Shown here piece after piece: positions 1-8,216 of a DNA stretch of 64,000 nucleotides; the stretch's first letter is position 1, and each line of letters begins with the position of its first letter. The notes below the pieces were generated by a model. It saw nothing but the letters and a program-made list of their open reading frames with translations, did not search any database and was not told where the DNA came from. The stretch spans positions 104,779 through 168,778 of the forward strand of contig CALUQH010000003.1 of NCBI GenBank assembly GCA_944322885.1, written 5' to 3'. Source of the stretch: Candidatus Gastranaerophilales bacterium (lineage in GTDB: Bacteria > Cyanobacteriota > Vampirovibrionia > Gastranaerophilales > Gastranaerophilaceae). A program made the translations under genes and the position numbers.

Positions 1-84
1 AAAAGTGATGAGCTCTTGAGATTTGCGAAAACTAAATCTTTTGACTGGTTAGAGTTCGATAAATTATTCGTCCTTCCCGAATAG
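1..84 (+). CDS. C-terminal end of an unidentified protein (partial)
   Basis: Frame 1 is open from the first base of the window to a TAG at 82-84 and encodes 27 residues ending in DKLFVLPE. The composition is ordinary for a protein and the reading frame runs off the left edge, so it is probably the tail of a plus-strand gene that converges on, and overlaps by about 20 bases, the minus-strand gene at 64-1101. No family can be assigned from so short a piece, and a chance open frame is possible. Confidence 0.35.
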   Translation, partial: KSDELLRFAKTKSFDWLEFDKLFVLPE

Positions 85-1101
85 CCTGTTGTAGTTTTTA
101 ATTACAGTGTCTGAGAAGGCGGAAGAAGTAGTATCAATCATAGGATCTGTCCATCGTTTTAAATCGTTTGAACTTATATTTCCATCTACTTTGCCTTTGG
201 AATCAGTATCAAATGTGGCCATTGTAGCTGCAACTTCCTTCCAATCAGCCTTACCGTCCTGGTTTAAATCCATTCTTGCAAATGTTATTTGAGCAATTTT
301 CTGTGCTTCTTGTTTTTCTGCAGCAGTGGCATCTGCAGGTAATTTAGATAATTCATGATTAACAAATTCTTGTAAAGTTAATTCTTGGTTAACAGTACCA
401 TTTCCGCTTTCTTCCATATAAGCGGCATAAGATTTAGCAAGTTCGGATAAATCCTTCTTATATTGTTCCTCATTTGTAGCATTAGATGTTATTTTAAAAT
501 TCTTTCCTTCAACAACTTTGCCATCTTTATCTACCATTGCCTGTGTTGCTTCATCAAAACTTTTTCCGGCTTCCGTACTTTGTTCGGAAGCCCATTTCCC
601 TGCATATTCATTGTCTTGCTTTTTTACACCTGCAATAGTTCCGCCTGATGCATTTCCCGGATTTTGAGCATTAAGTTGCTGCATATACATTCTTCCGTAT
701 TCGTATGGATCCATACCGCCTGTTAAACCCATCCCAACCATATTCATAGAGCCGGGCATACCCATTGTCATTTGGGTTCCGCCCATAAAATTCATTGCAC
801 CCGGCATCCCCATAGCCATTGGATAGCCGTTCATAAGATTCATTCCACCCATGCCATACAGGCTTCCGCTAAGCATTCCCATTGTAGCAGGATAATTGCA
901 GCCGCCAAACATTCCTGAAAAAATGCTACCCCCACCGCAGCAACCTCTGTTATTATTTAAGTCATGTATCATTGCACCGGTTGCTCCTACAGTAAATGCT
1001 GTAGCACCCAAAGCGGTAACCCCTTTAGCAAGGTTTCCGTTATTCCAGCCGTTTTTAAAAGCCTGGCCTATTTTATTAAAGAATCCTGATACATTTGTCA
1101 T
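64..1101 (-). CDS. EF-hand protein with Gly/Met-rich central region, unknown function
   Basis: The 345-residue product begins with a short amphipathic and small-residue-rich segment (residues 5-45), followed by a cysteine/glycine cluster (RGCCGGG, about 53-59) and a Gly/Met/Asn-rich stretch to about residue 130. The C-terminal third is helical and carries a canonical 12-residue calcium loop, DLNQDGKADWKE (278-289), then a second weaker loop near 298-309 whose last position is Ile instead of Glu. EF-hand loops bind calcium; the cellular role here is unknown. I do not recognise the family. There is no clear signal peptidase site. The gene stands alone, with an ATATATAAAGTATATA motif 30-45 bases upstream and a tRNA behind it. 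Confidence 0.8.
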   Translation of the reverse strand: MTNVSGFFNKIGQAFKNGWNNGNLAKGVTALGATAFTVGATGAMIHDLNNNRGCCGGGSIFSGMFGGCNYPATMGMLSGSLYGMGGMNLMNGYPMAMGMPGAMNFMGGTQMTMGMPGSMNMVGMGLTGGMDPYEYGRMYMQQLNAQNPGNASGGTIAGVKKQDNEYAGKWASEQSTEAGKSFDEATQAMVDKDGKVVEGKNFKITSNATNEEQYKKDLSELAKSYAAYMEESGNGTVNQELTLQEFVNHELSKLPADATAAEKQEAQKIAQITFARMDLNQDGKADWKEVAATMATFDTDSKGKVDGNISSNDLKRWTDPMIDTTSSAFSDTVIKNYNRLFGKDE

Positions 1102-1130
1102 AGTAAACCTGTTAGATTATATGTCTTTAT

Positions 1131-1146
1131 ATATATAAAGTATATA
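1131..1146. promoter_or_regulatory. ATATATAAAGTATATA motif, copy 1
   Basis: This 16-base near-palindrome lies 30 bases upstream of the EF-hand gene start. The same 16-mer occurs at 38432-38447, and a 15/16 match occurs at 21260-21275, each time in the upstream region of a lineage-specific small or unusual protein. It could be a promoter core or a regulator site; the function is inferred from recurrence only. Confidence 0.4.
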
Positions 1147-1195
1147 ATAAGTAGATAATTGCTATATTAAATGATTTTTGTAATATTTGTTAACG

Positions 1196-1223
1196 AAAAA
1201 AAAAGAACTCTTTTGAGTTCTTT
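1196..1223 (-). terminator. Rho-independent terminator of tRNA-Leu
   Basis: A perfect 9-bp stem (1202-1210 with 1215-1223) with a four-base loop is followed on the minus strand by a run of T residues. It lies a few bases downstream of the tRNA. Confidence 0.8.
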
Positions 1224-1228
1224 CTAAA

Positions 1229-1314
1229 TGCCCTGGGCCAGACTTGAACTGGCACTGGATTTAACTCCAACCGGATTTTAAGTCCGACGCGTCTACCGAT
1301 TCCGCCACCAGGGC
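1229..1314 (-). tRNA. tRNA-Leu (anticodon UAA)
   Basis: On the minus strand the 7-bp acceptor stem GCCCTGG/CCAGGGC encloses a D-arm, an anticodon loop reading CTTAAAA with anticodon TAA, a long variable arm typical of class II tRNAs, and a T-arm with TTCAAGT. The discriminator base is A and no CCA is encoded. The anticodon, variable arm and discriminator A agree on leucine. It reads UUA/UUG codons, which should be common in this AT-rich genome. Confidence 0.95.
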
Positions 1315-1400
1315 ATATTTAATTTTATTTACAAAAGCTGATATCATACGCAATACCAAGATTTTGAGCAAATTTATATTAACGTAAACATACTGTAATG

Positions 1401-2612
1401 TCAAGAAATTTGTTTGTTTTGATATTTATTAATATATTCAGTTAAATCAGCAGTTTTTGTTTTAAATTTGTTATTAATTCTGGTAAGTTCCGTCTTAACA
1501 AGAGTTTCATTTGCAAGTTTTGCTGCACCAAAGAGAGGTGGATATTTAATATTTTGCAATAATAAATCTTTAAATGATTTTATTGCATTGTAATCATCTT
1601 TATCAATCATAGAGCTTAAATCTGCAAGTTCTATAAATAGTTCTCCAAGTTCTATTTTTGTCTTAATAATTTTTTTCGCAGATATAAATTTGTGCATTCG
1701 ATTTGTAAAACTAAGAATTTTTTCATAACATTTTTTTATTTTAACTTTTTTATCTGTCAGGTAATGGGAAAAATATTCCATGGTCTGATTGTATCCGGAT
1801 TCAATCAGTTCGTTTCTTTTTGCCTCATTCATATTGAAGTCAACAATAACTATGTCTCCTGTATTAAGAACGATATAATCATATTTATCATTTGCACCAT
1901 AGAGGCTTTTTATAAATAAAGTTGACATGGCAGTCATGCAACTATATACAGCATTAGCATAATCTATACCTGAAATATTATTTTTGTCATAATCGCCTTC
2001 AAGTCTGAATTCCAAAATTCTGGCGTCATCTCTTAGTAGATTTTTAGAAAGCTTCCACATTGGAAGACTTTTTTGCAAATCACCGTCCACAAGAAGAGTA
2101 TTGTTGTATTCAATAGGTTTCATAAGTCCGGGCATACATGATGAAATTCTTATTGCAGATGCTATTTCATAATCAGGAGTTTCAAATTTTGAAAATTCTT
2201 TGCATTCAAAATTTGAGAGATTTGTTGTTATTATAACCAGATTTTTTTCAATATCTTTGAAGGTTACAGCCTTATTTGCACCTTTTTTATAATTTTCACC
2301 ATAAAATTTTGTTTCTATAAGTTCTCTTACCCATTCAAGAAAAACTTCTCCTTTGCTTATTGCAAAGAGAGGCCCCAAACCTATAGAAATATCTTTGAAC
2401 AATTCAAAGTTAACTTTAATAAATATTTGTTTTAGTTCATCCGCTGTATAACCAACAGCAAGCAGACCTGCTATAATAGAGCCAACCGAAGAACCTCCGA
2501 AGGTTCCAATTTGTACCCCAAGTTCTTCCATTGCTTTTATTGCTCCTATATATGATACTCCGCGGATTGCTCCTCCGCCGAAAAGACATGTATATTTTAA
2601 ATTATTATCCAT
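1401..2612 (-). CDS. Patatin-like phospholipase
   Basis: The 403-residue protein has the patatin fold hallmarks: an oxyanion-hole motif GGGAIRG at residues 12-18, the nucleophile elbow GSSVG at 40-44 (Ser42), and a DGD motif near residue 175 that supplies the catalytic Asp. Such enzymes hydrolyse acyl ester bonds of phospholipids with a Ser-Asp dyad. There is no signal peptide, so a cytoplasmic or injected location is possible. The C-terminal 200 residues are lysine-rich and helical and match no domain I know. The ATG follows TATAAT by six bases and lacks an RBS, so the mRNA is probably leaderless. It could act in membrane lipid turnover or as an effector; the sequence does not decide. Confidence 0.9.
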   Translation of the reverse strand: MDNNLKYTCLFGGGAIRGVSYIGAIKAMEELGVQIGTFGGSSVGSIIAGLLAVGYTADELKQIFIKVNFELFKDISIGLGPLFAISKGEVFLEWVRELIETKFYGENYKKGANKAVTFKDIEKNLVIITTNLSNFECKEFSKFETPDYEIASAIRISSCMPGLMKPIEYNNTLLVDGDLQKSLPMWKLSKNLLRDDARILEFRLEGDYDKNNISGIDYANAVYSCMTAMSTLFIKSLYGANDKYDYIVLNTGDIVIVDFNMNEAKRNELIESGYNQTMEYFSHYLTDKKVKIKKCYEKILSFTNRMHKFISAKKIIKTKIELGELFIELADLSSMIDKDDYNAIKSFKDLLLQNIKYPPLFGAAKLANETLVKTELTRINNKFKTKTADLTEYINKYQNKQIS

Positions 2613-2618
2613 ATTTTA

Positions 2619-2624
2619 ATTATA
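2619..2624 (-). promoter_or_regulatory. -10 box TATAAT, six bases before the patatin ATG
   Basis: The minus strand reads TATAAT, six bases, then ATG. With normal -10 to start spacing, transcription would begin at the A of the start codon, giving a leaderless message. Confidence 0.6.
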
Positions 2625-2627
2625 CTC

Positions 2628-4136
2628 TTATTTAAATTTTATACCTGTAGTAAATAGTGTATTTTTATAATATTCCAAATCATCGCTCGGTTGTATAAAT
2701 TTTCTGTTAGCTTTCGATACGGGTAGAAAAACGCCGAAAGTTTTATCGCTGTATACAAGTTTCCAACCGTTTTCTTTCTGCAAAACATTATATATCGGGT
2801 AATATTTTTCAATAATTATTATATCAGGCGGGAAATAAGTTAGAATTTGTTTCCAATGCGGATAAGCAAGGCAGAATTCTTTCAGCATGGGAACCATATA
2901 ATCATAGTAAACTTCCTCATATCTGCCGTCCATAAATATCAAATTATCCGGATAAGTTTTATAAGCAACATAGCTTCCGAGCCCGAAATTAACAAGTATT
3001 TTCCCTTTAAGGTTGTTTTGTTTAATAAATTCAACTTCTTTTACAGGGTAAGTTCCCATACCTACAGGAACTGAAAAGTCTTTTGATATAAATGTAAACA
3101 AAGAAATAAACAACAGAAGAGCATATATAACTTTGTCTTTCCAGCGGGGAAATTCATATTTGGAAATAAGGGCGTAAAAGTCTTGATATACAAAACAAAG
3201 TGCTGATATAACAAAAAACGGAATAAGTTTTACATGGCTTACTGCGAGGTAGAAAGTCGATAAAAGTACGATATATTTAACTTTATCCGCATTATTATAC
3301 CAGTTTTTAAACCCTTCAATTTTAATTTGTTTGAATACGCTTATACATTCAACAATAATTGAGGCAAACATAAAGAGTTTAAATGTAATGTATTTAAACA
3401 AATGAAATTTCGAAAAAATATTCCACCATTCTACAATATAAGTCCTCTGCATGGTATTTGCCATTAATAAAAATTTTATGTACCCATATCCCCATGGGTT
3501 AATAATTAGGGCAAAAGACGAGATTGCAAGTGTAATCAAATATTTTGCATAACTTTTTTTATTAAGGAATTCTCCAACCCCGTACATTAAAAGCAAGCCT
3601 ATTCCGGAAACAACTCCGCCGTGTACATTATTCCAAAATATAGTCAAAATCGGGATAAGAAATAGCAGTTTATTATTCCCGAGCCTTACTCTTTCAAGTA
3701 TATATATAAATACAGTAAACAGCAAAAAACTGAACATGTGGCATCTTATCGGGCTATTCAGGGTTCCCATCGCTGCCATTAACGCAAAGAAGTAGAATAA
3801 AATATTATATGGGTTAGTGTTTGTTTTTATCTTAATTATTCTTGATGCAGTAAAAAATATCAAAAACATAAGAACAGCTTGCAGGATAATAAGGCTGTAC
3901 GGCCCGAAATATTTTAAACATAAATAAAAAATTACTCCTGAGCCCCATTCGTGATCCCACCATGTATGCACCGGTGTGTAAGATAAAAAGTCTTCTTTTA
4001 AGACCTGACCGCCGTCTACAACCCCCATGCCGGCAATAAGCCGCGCCCACAGATCAAAATCAAAATAATTAGCTGTGGTATATATTGCAAGAATAAGTAA
4101 AAATAAAGTTAAATAAAATAATATCCCCTTTTTCAT
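2628..4136 (-). CDS. Polytopic membrane protein, GT-C glycosyltransferase-like
   Basis: I start at the ATG at 4136 (MKKGILFY). The longer open frame begins with a hydrophilic stretch encoded over the preceding terminator. The roughly 500-residue product has about ten hydrophobic segments. An early luminal loop contains NYFDFDLWARLIAG, then DFLSYTP and WWDHEWGSG, a pattern known from GT-C type glycosyltransferases that use polyprenyl-linked sugars. The last 120 residues form a soluble domain with FMDGRYEEVY. By family resemblance it may transfer a sugar on the outer face of the inner membrane; the substrate is unknown. A TAAAAT box lies seven bases before the ATG, suggesting a leaderless transcript. 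Confidence 0.7.
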   Translation of the reverse strand: MKKGILFYLTLFLLILAIYTTANYFDFDLWARLIAGMGVVDGGQVLKEDFLSYTPVHTWWDHEWGSGVIFYLCLKYFGPYSLIILQAVLMFLIFFTASRIIKIKTNTNPYNILFYFFALMAAMGTLNSPIRCHMFSFLLFTVFIYILERVRLGNNKLLFLIPILTIFWNNVHGGVVSGIGLLLMYGVGEFLNKKSYAKYLITLAISSFALIINPWGYGYIKFLLMANTMQRTYIVEWWNIFSKFHLFKYITFKLFMFASIIVECISVFKQIKIEGFKNWYNNADKVKYIVLLSTFYLAVSHVKLIPFFVISALCFVYQDFYALISKYEFPRWKDKVIYALLLFISLFTFISKDFSVPVGMGTYPVKEVEFIKQNNLKGKILVNFGLGSYVAYKTYPDNLIFMDGRYEEVYYDYMVPMLKEFCLAYPHWKQILTYFPPDIIIIEKYYPIYNVLQKENGWKLVYSDKTFGVFLPVSKANRKFIQPSDDLEYYKNTLFTTGIKFK

Positions 4137-4143
4137 GCTAACA

Positions 4144-4149
4144 ATTTTA
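4144..4149 (-). promoter_or_regulatory. -10 box TAAAAT, seven bases before the membrane protein ATG
   Basis: The minus strand reads TAAAAT, seven bases, then the ATG at 4136. It sits just after the terminator at 4153-4183, as expected for an independent promoter. Confidence 0.5.
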
Positions 4150-4152
4150 GCA

Positions 4153-4183
4153 TAAAAAAAGACCGTACAGTTACGGCCTTTTT
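4153..4183. terminator. Terminator downstream of the HEAT-like gene
   Basis: A stem of GGCCGTA with TACGGTC (one G-U pair) is flanked by A7 on the left and T6-7 on the right, so it could act on both strands. On the minus strand it ends the gene at 4201-4485. Confidence 0.75.
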
Positions 4184-4200
4184 TATGATTTAAATTTTGA

Positions 4201-4485
4201 TTAAGCTGCAATTGAACCTTTGATTTCTCTGATTAAATATTCAGCAACCCATTCAAAGTCTTTATTGCATTCAGCAGCTTTTTTTAAATATTTAACGGAA
4301 GCATCACCTATTCTAATCAAAGTCATCGCAACAACACCTCTTTTGATACCTCTTACAACCTGAAGTTCGTCAACAAGCTGAGGAAGTACTGAAGTTCCGA
4401 TATTAACAAGTTCGTTTTCAAGTTCATTTTTTGTTGTGTTGTCTGCATTTTCTAATTTTGAAAGAATTTCGTTAACTGTTTCCAT
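4201..4485 (-). CDS. Small HEAT-repeat-like protein
   Basis: The 94-residue protein is all helical with a repeated pattern of NIGTSVLPQLVDEL and IGDASVKYLKKA, which resembles two HEAT-like helical hairpins. Such modules usually mediate protein contacts. I start at the second ATG (METVNE) because GGAG lies nine bases upstream of it; the first ATG five codons earlier has no RBS. It stands between two terminators and so is a monocistronic unit. The function is unknown. Confidence 0.7.
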   Translation of the reverse strand: METVNEILSKLENADNTTKNELENELVNIGTSVLPQLVDELQVVRGIKRGVVAMTLIRIGDASVKYLKKAAECNKDFEWVAEYLIREIKGSIAA

Positions 4486-4601
4486 TATAATTATCTCCAT
4501 TTATCTTATCTATATTCAAATTATAAACGAAAAATTACCATGACTTAGATTTCCTTACATAATCTTTATATCTGTATAAAAATTTTAATTATGTATTTAA
4601 T

Positions 4602-4627
4602 AAAAAAGCAGGTTAATATCCTGCTTA
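4602..4627 (-). terminator. Terminator of the large MGMAA-family gene
   Basis: AAGCAGG (4606-4612) pairs with CCTGCTT (4620-4626). The minus strand then continues into T6, immediately downstream of the gene at 4653-6911. Confidence 0.8.
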
Positions 4628-4652
4628 CTGGTGTGTAGTGTGTAATTTTCTA

Positions 4653-6911
4653 TTAGCTGTATATTTTGAATGTTCTTTCAATATTTTTATCAATTGCTGT
4701 TTTTATTGAATCGTATTCAGTTTGGAGAGAATTATGTTCAGTATCAATATTTTTCAATTCCAAATCATATCTTTTATCTTTGTTTTCTATTTTGTTCATT
4801 GCTGCGTTATATTCAGCTTCAGCAAGAGCCACGGCCTTGTCATTTGTTTGTTCAGTAATATCACTGCAGTTTGCATAATTCAATCCGTTCCAGTTATCTT
4901 CGGAATCAACCTGTTCCATTGTAACAATCCCGTTTTCTAGCGCAAACTGAATCCATTCATTGCTTGATGCCAGACCATCCTGGAGCACCGCAAATCCTTT
5001 TTGCATACGTGTGAAGAGATTTGAATACCAGGCATATTTTGCTTCACCATTTTCATTCGGATTATTCTTATCTATCCAGGTAATTTTTGGTTCGCCGTAC
5101 GTATTCATTACGTTGTTAAGTGTAATTACATCCAGTAAATCCTGCATTACTTCTTTGCTGAGTGTTAGGGTAGTTCCTGTCCCTTGATTTATATCAGGGG
5201 AAGTCCCAGTTGCTTCTATGGCAGGAATCCCACTTGTAATATAAGTTGATAACATATCAGGATTCGTCGCTAAGTTTGTTATGTCATTCATGTCTACATA
5301 ATATGTCTTCGTGCCGTCAGTTAATTTTACATAGCCTAATTCGTCTGCCGGTTGCGATTCATTCATGTCTGCTACAGAAAGTTTCGTGCCATTTTCACCT
5401 TTTGCTTCATTATAAAGCATTACAAGAAATTCTGCAGCTGCCTGTCTGTATGCTAAGTGTGCAGCAGATTCTTTACCATCAACCATTATAAAGGCTTGTT
5501 TATTTGTATCCCAATTATTAAAAATTGCAGTGTCAAGTTCATCTATTATATCAATTGCTGCCTCTATCTTATCTATATCTGTTAATTTAGATGTACAAGT
5601 TATGCTGGCCGTATCAGGGACTTCCTCCTGACACATACTACTGATTGTCGTGTTAAATTCATAACATACATAATCACCAGCAGAGGGAGCAGTTGTTTGG
5701 GCAGATATGTTGCCGCTACTATCAGTTACTATATACAATTTAGTAGTTCCATCTGGTATGGATACTCCAAGACTTGTATATTCATCAGCCTCTTCCGCCT
5801 CTGTATCTTCTGTATCTTCTGTACCTTCAGTACCCTCTGTATCATCGGATGAAAGTATATAAACATCATAACTGCCAGTGCTATTTTTTCTTAATACTAT
5901 ATCCTCAAAAGAAAGTTCATTAGTTGTACTGTCCCAGCTAATATCCTGATTGGTTAGTTGACTGATGCTTGTACCATCTTTTATGGCATTTACTTCATTC
6001 TGCAGATCCGTAAAATATGCATTATTTTCACCTGCATATTCTTTATCGCTAGCTAATGATACTATTGTAGAAAGATCATCTAGATACGGTTCTAAAGTAG
6101 CTGGTGATTTTAGATTACCATTTTCATCAAAGTTACTGTCGGTGCTTTTTATTTGTTCAAGTTGAGTTTTTATATCGTTAAGATTATTATTATTATTACC
6201 TTTAAAACCATGTAAAACATTGCTCATGTTTGTCACAATTGACTCTGCATAATCAGTAAATGCAGAATCAAATTTCTCAGCATAAGATATATAGTTGTTA
6301 TAAATTGAAGAATGTAATGCAGTATCATAACCGCTGTGTTTTACTCCATTATCATCTGTGCCGCCGTTAAACATTATTTCCAGTTGTTCCGGGGTATAGC
6401 CTGAATCAACATATATAACATTTCCGCTATCATCTGTTGACATAACAGGTACATTGCCATTAGGTGTCCAAAGAGATGTTTCTCCATCTTCTCCTACTAT
6501 TTTTGTCTCTGCTGCTTTTGTTAATTCATCAAAGTACGTTGTAGTCTGTTCCAGACCGTAACTTGCCAAGAATTTATCCATATCACCATCTGCATTCATA
6601 AAATTCTTTGCATCTGTTTCAGACACAAGTAATTGCCCTGAAGCATTAACAAGCCCATACTGGTTGTTATATGGATTATAGGAAGTTAATGAATTAAACG
6701 TCAACTGCTGATAACTTGCATTATTATCAGCATCATAGTTTGTAAACATCATTTGGGCCTGGTTCAAAGCATTAACATAAGCTTCACTTACCTGTGAGCT
6801 TTCTGTAGCAAGACGCATCTTGTTATTGTTGATAATCTGGGCTCTAAGCTCGTTATCAGACATACGAGATGTGATTGATAATAATCTAGCTTGTCCTGCC
6901 GCCATTCCCAT
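4653..6911 (-). CDS. Large MGMAA(S/G)QAR-family protein, unknown function
   Basis: The 752-residue product starts MGMAAGQARLLSITSR, and the gene beginning at 63900 starts with a related sequence, so the two are paralogues. The N-terminal 60 residues and the last 50 look like long helices or coiled coils. The centre is acidic, Asn/Thr/Ser-rich and contains a short Glu-Thr-Asp repeat near residues 365-380. There is no signal peptide. Helical ends around a variable middle is an arrangement also seen in extracellular filament proteins that polymerise. Together with the sigma-28-like promoter upstream, this makes an appendage or export-related role conceivable, but that is inference. It is monocistronic, with its own terminator. 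Confidence 0.8.
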   Translation of the reverse strand: MGMAAGQARLLSITSRMSDNELRAQIINNNKMRLATESSQVSEAYVNALNQAQMMFTNYDADNNASYQQLTFNSLTSYNPYNNQYGLVNASGQLLVSETDAKNFMNADGDMDKFLASYGLEQTTTYFDELTKAAETKIVGEDGETSLWTPNGNVPVMSTDDSGNVIYVDSGYTPEQLEIMFNGGTDDNGVKHSGYDTALHSSIYNNYISYAEKFDSAFTDYAESIVTNMSNVLHGFKGNNNNNLNDIKTQLEQIKSTDSNFDENGNLKSPATLEPYLDDLSTIVSLASDKEYAGENNAYFTDLQNEVNAIKDGTSISQLTNQDISWDSTTNELSFEDIVLRKNSTGSYDVYILSSDDTEGTEGTEDTEDTEAEEADEYTSLGVSIPDGTTKLYIVTDSSGNISAQTTAPSAGDYVCYEFNTTISSMCQEEVPDTASITCTSKLTDIDKIEAAIDIIDELDTAIFNNWDTNKQAFIMVDGKESAAHLAYRQAAAEFLVMLYNEAKGENGTKLSVADMNESQPADELGYVKLTDGTKTYYVDMNDITNLATNPDMLSTYITSGIPAIEATGTSPDINQGTGTTLTLSKEVMQDLLDVITLNNVMNTYGEPKITWIDKNNPNENGEAKYAWYSNLFTRMQKGFAVLQDGLASSNEWIQFALENGIVTMEQVDSEDNWNGLNYANCSDITEQTNDKAVALAEAEYNAAMNKIENKDKRYDLELKNIDTEHNSLQTEYDSIKTAIDKNIERTFKIYS

Positions 6912-6958
6912 AGTTGACGATAATTCCTTTCGATTTCCTTAGTAACTTTCACTATGGT

Positions 6959-6986
6959 ATATCGGACATTTTACAAAAAAACTTTA
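6959..6986 (-). promoter_or_regulatory. Sigma-28-like promoter
   Basis: On the minus strand TAAAGTTT (6986-6979) is followed after 11 bases by GTCCGATAT (6967-6959). The established FliA/sigma-D consensus is TAAAGTTT-N11-GCCGATAA, so the match is close, with the -10 element shifted by one base. It lies 48 bases before the ATG of the large MGMAA-family gene. The paralogue at 63900 has the same -35 element and a related neighbourhood. Confidence 0.55.
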
Positions 6987-7021
6987 ATAATGCATGAATA
7001 TTTCGTTACAAATTGTAATAT

Positions 7022-8047
7022 TTATATTTTTTTCAATTCTCTAGACAATCGTGTTAATTTTTTTTCATCGGTACCAATTCCGCATAAAAGCATGGTTGAA
7101 ATGTTATTTGTTTTTTCATCCTCAATATTAAATTTTTCGAATAATATTTCTGACAGTTCATATCCGGTCATGCTTTTATGTTTTATGAGTATTTTTGTTA
7201 TGTCGTCACCGCCAAATTCAATATTTTGTACTTTATTTTTTAGAGTTTTAATATTTTCAATAAGAGTATCCAGTTTTTTTCTTCCTCTTTTTGAATTTAA
7301 AAAATTTATATTTGCCTCAATACTTGCAAGGAGCGGATAAGAAGGAGAGGTAGTATTAATCATTGAAAGAGCATTTTCTGCGCTTAAACCGCAATTTACA
7401 TGCAAAAGAGCCGTAGGGTTAAGCCCGCCCGCAGTTTTGTGAAGCGACTGAATTGTGAAATCCGCAATTTTTACGGCACTTTCAGGAAGTTTATCCGAAA
7501 AAGGATAAAGTGCACCGTGTGCCTCATCAACGATTAAATATGCATTATTTTTTTCGCAAACTTTTTTCAATGCTTTTATATCAGAAACAATTCCTTCATA
7601 AGTCGGTGATGTTATGATAACGGCCTTAACTCCTTTTATATCAATTACATCGGACGTGGTTTTATCCGGAATTCCCCATTCTTTTATTTGCGGCAGATTG
7701 TAATATACCGGTTCGCAGCCTGCAAGTTTTAGTGCGTTTAGATGTGACGGATGAGAGTTATCCCATATCAATACCTTATCCCCTTTTTGTGTGCAGGCAA
7801 GTACAGAAGCAATTATACCGCTTGTAGACCCGTTTGTAAGAAAATATGTGGCTTTCGTTCCATAAATGTTTTTTGCTTGTTCCTGAGCCTTCTGCAAAGC
7901 TGTCTGTGGATCATAAGCATCGGTTTCAGAGATATCATATTTATAAAATTGTCTGAATTTATGAAAAATAAAAAACTTTTGAGAATGTGACGGTGTCGTA
8001 AACAAAAGCTTTTTATTTTTTTTTCTTAATAAATTTACAAGGCTCAT
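7022..8047 (-). CDS. Short Orn/Lys/Arg decarboxylase-like PLP protein
   Basis: The 341-residue protein matches the fold-type I large domain of Orn/Lys/Arg decarboxylases. TNGSTSG (71-77) is the phosphate-binding turn, VDEAHGA (173-179) holds the Asp that contacts the pyridine nitrogen, and SLHKTAGGL carries the Schiff-base Lys204. Small Gram-positive-type members are near 480 residues, so this one lacks most of the usual C-terminal domain. A decarboxylase or related role on a basic amino acid is likely but the substrate cannot be read. The start lies against a repeat-rich spacer (8053-8216) shared with the upstream PilZ gene. Confidence 0.8.
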   Translation of the reverse strand: MSLVNLLRKKNKKLLFTTPSHSQKFFIFHKFRQFYKYDISETDAYDPQTALQKAQEQAKNIYGTKATYFLTNGSTSGIIASVLACTQKGDKVLIWDNSHPSHLNALKLAGCEPVYYNLPQIKEWGIPDKTTSDVIDIKGVKAVIITSPTYEGIVSDIKALKKVCEKNNAYLIVDEAHGALYPFSDKLPESAVKIADFTIQSLHKTAGGLNPTALLHVNCGLSAENALSMINTTSPSYPLLASIEANINFLNSKRGRKKLDTLIENIKTLKNKVQNIEFGGDDITKILIKHKSMTGYELSEILFEKFNIEDEKTNNISTMLLCGIGTDEKKLTRLSRELKKI

Positions 8048-8052
8048 TGACC

Positions 8053-8216
8053 TGTTTTACCCTCTCCCTAACCCTCCCCCGAGGGAGGGGAATAATATTT
8101 GTAAGAGATTCCGAAATAAGTTCGGAATGACATTTATTAGAGCGGCTACGCTCTTCTTTAGTTAGGATTGCACAAATTTATGCATAGCCCGTGTTGCGGG
8201 TTGAGCGGCACGCTCA
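8053..8216. repeat. Mosaic of short palindromic repeats
   Basis: The spacer between two co-directional genes consists largely of short inverted repeats: CCTCCC-CC-GAGGGAGG (about 8074-8088), ATTCCGAA-ATAAG-TTCGGAAT (8108-8128), AGAGCG-GCTA-CGCTCT (8139-8154), CCCG-TGTTG-CGGG (8188-8200) and GAGCG-GCA-CGCTC (8203-8215). The last one contains the stop codon of the PilZ gene. Such elements resemble REP-like intergenic repeats that are usually multi-copy. Confidence 0.65.

Noticed and set aside
6954..7340. Plus-strand open frame of 128 codons
   Set aside because: It lies antisense to the PLP decarboxylase-like gene and the sigma-28-like promoter, has no RBS, and has a composition typical of a reverse-strand shadow.
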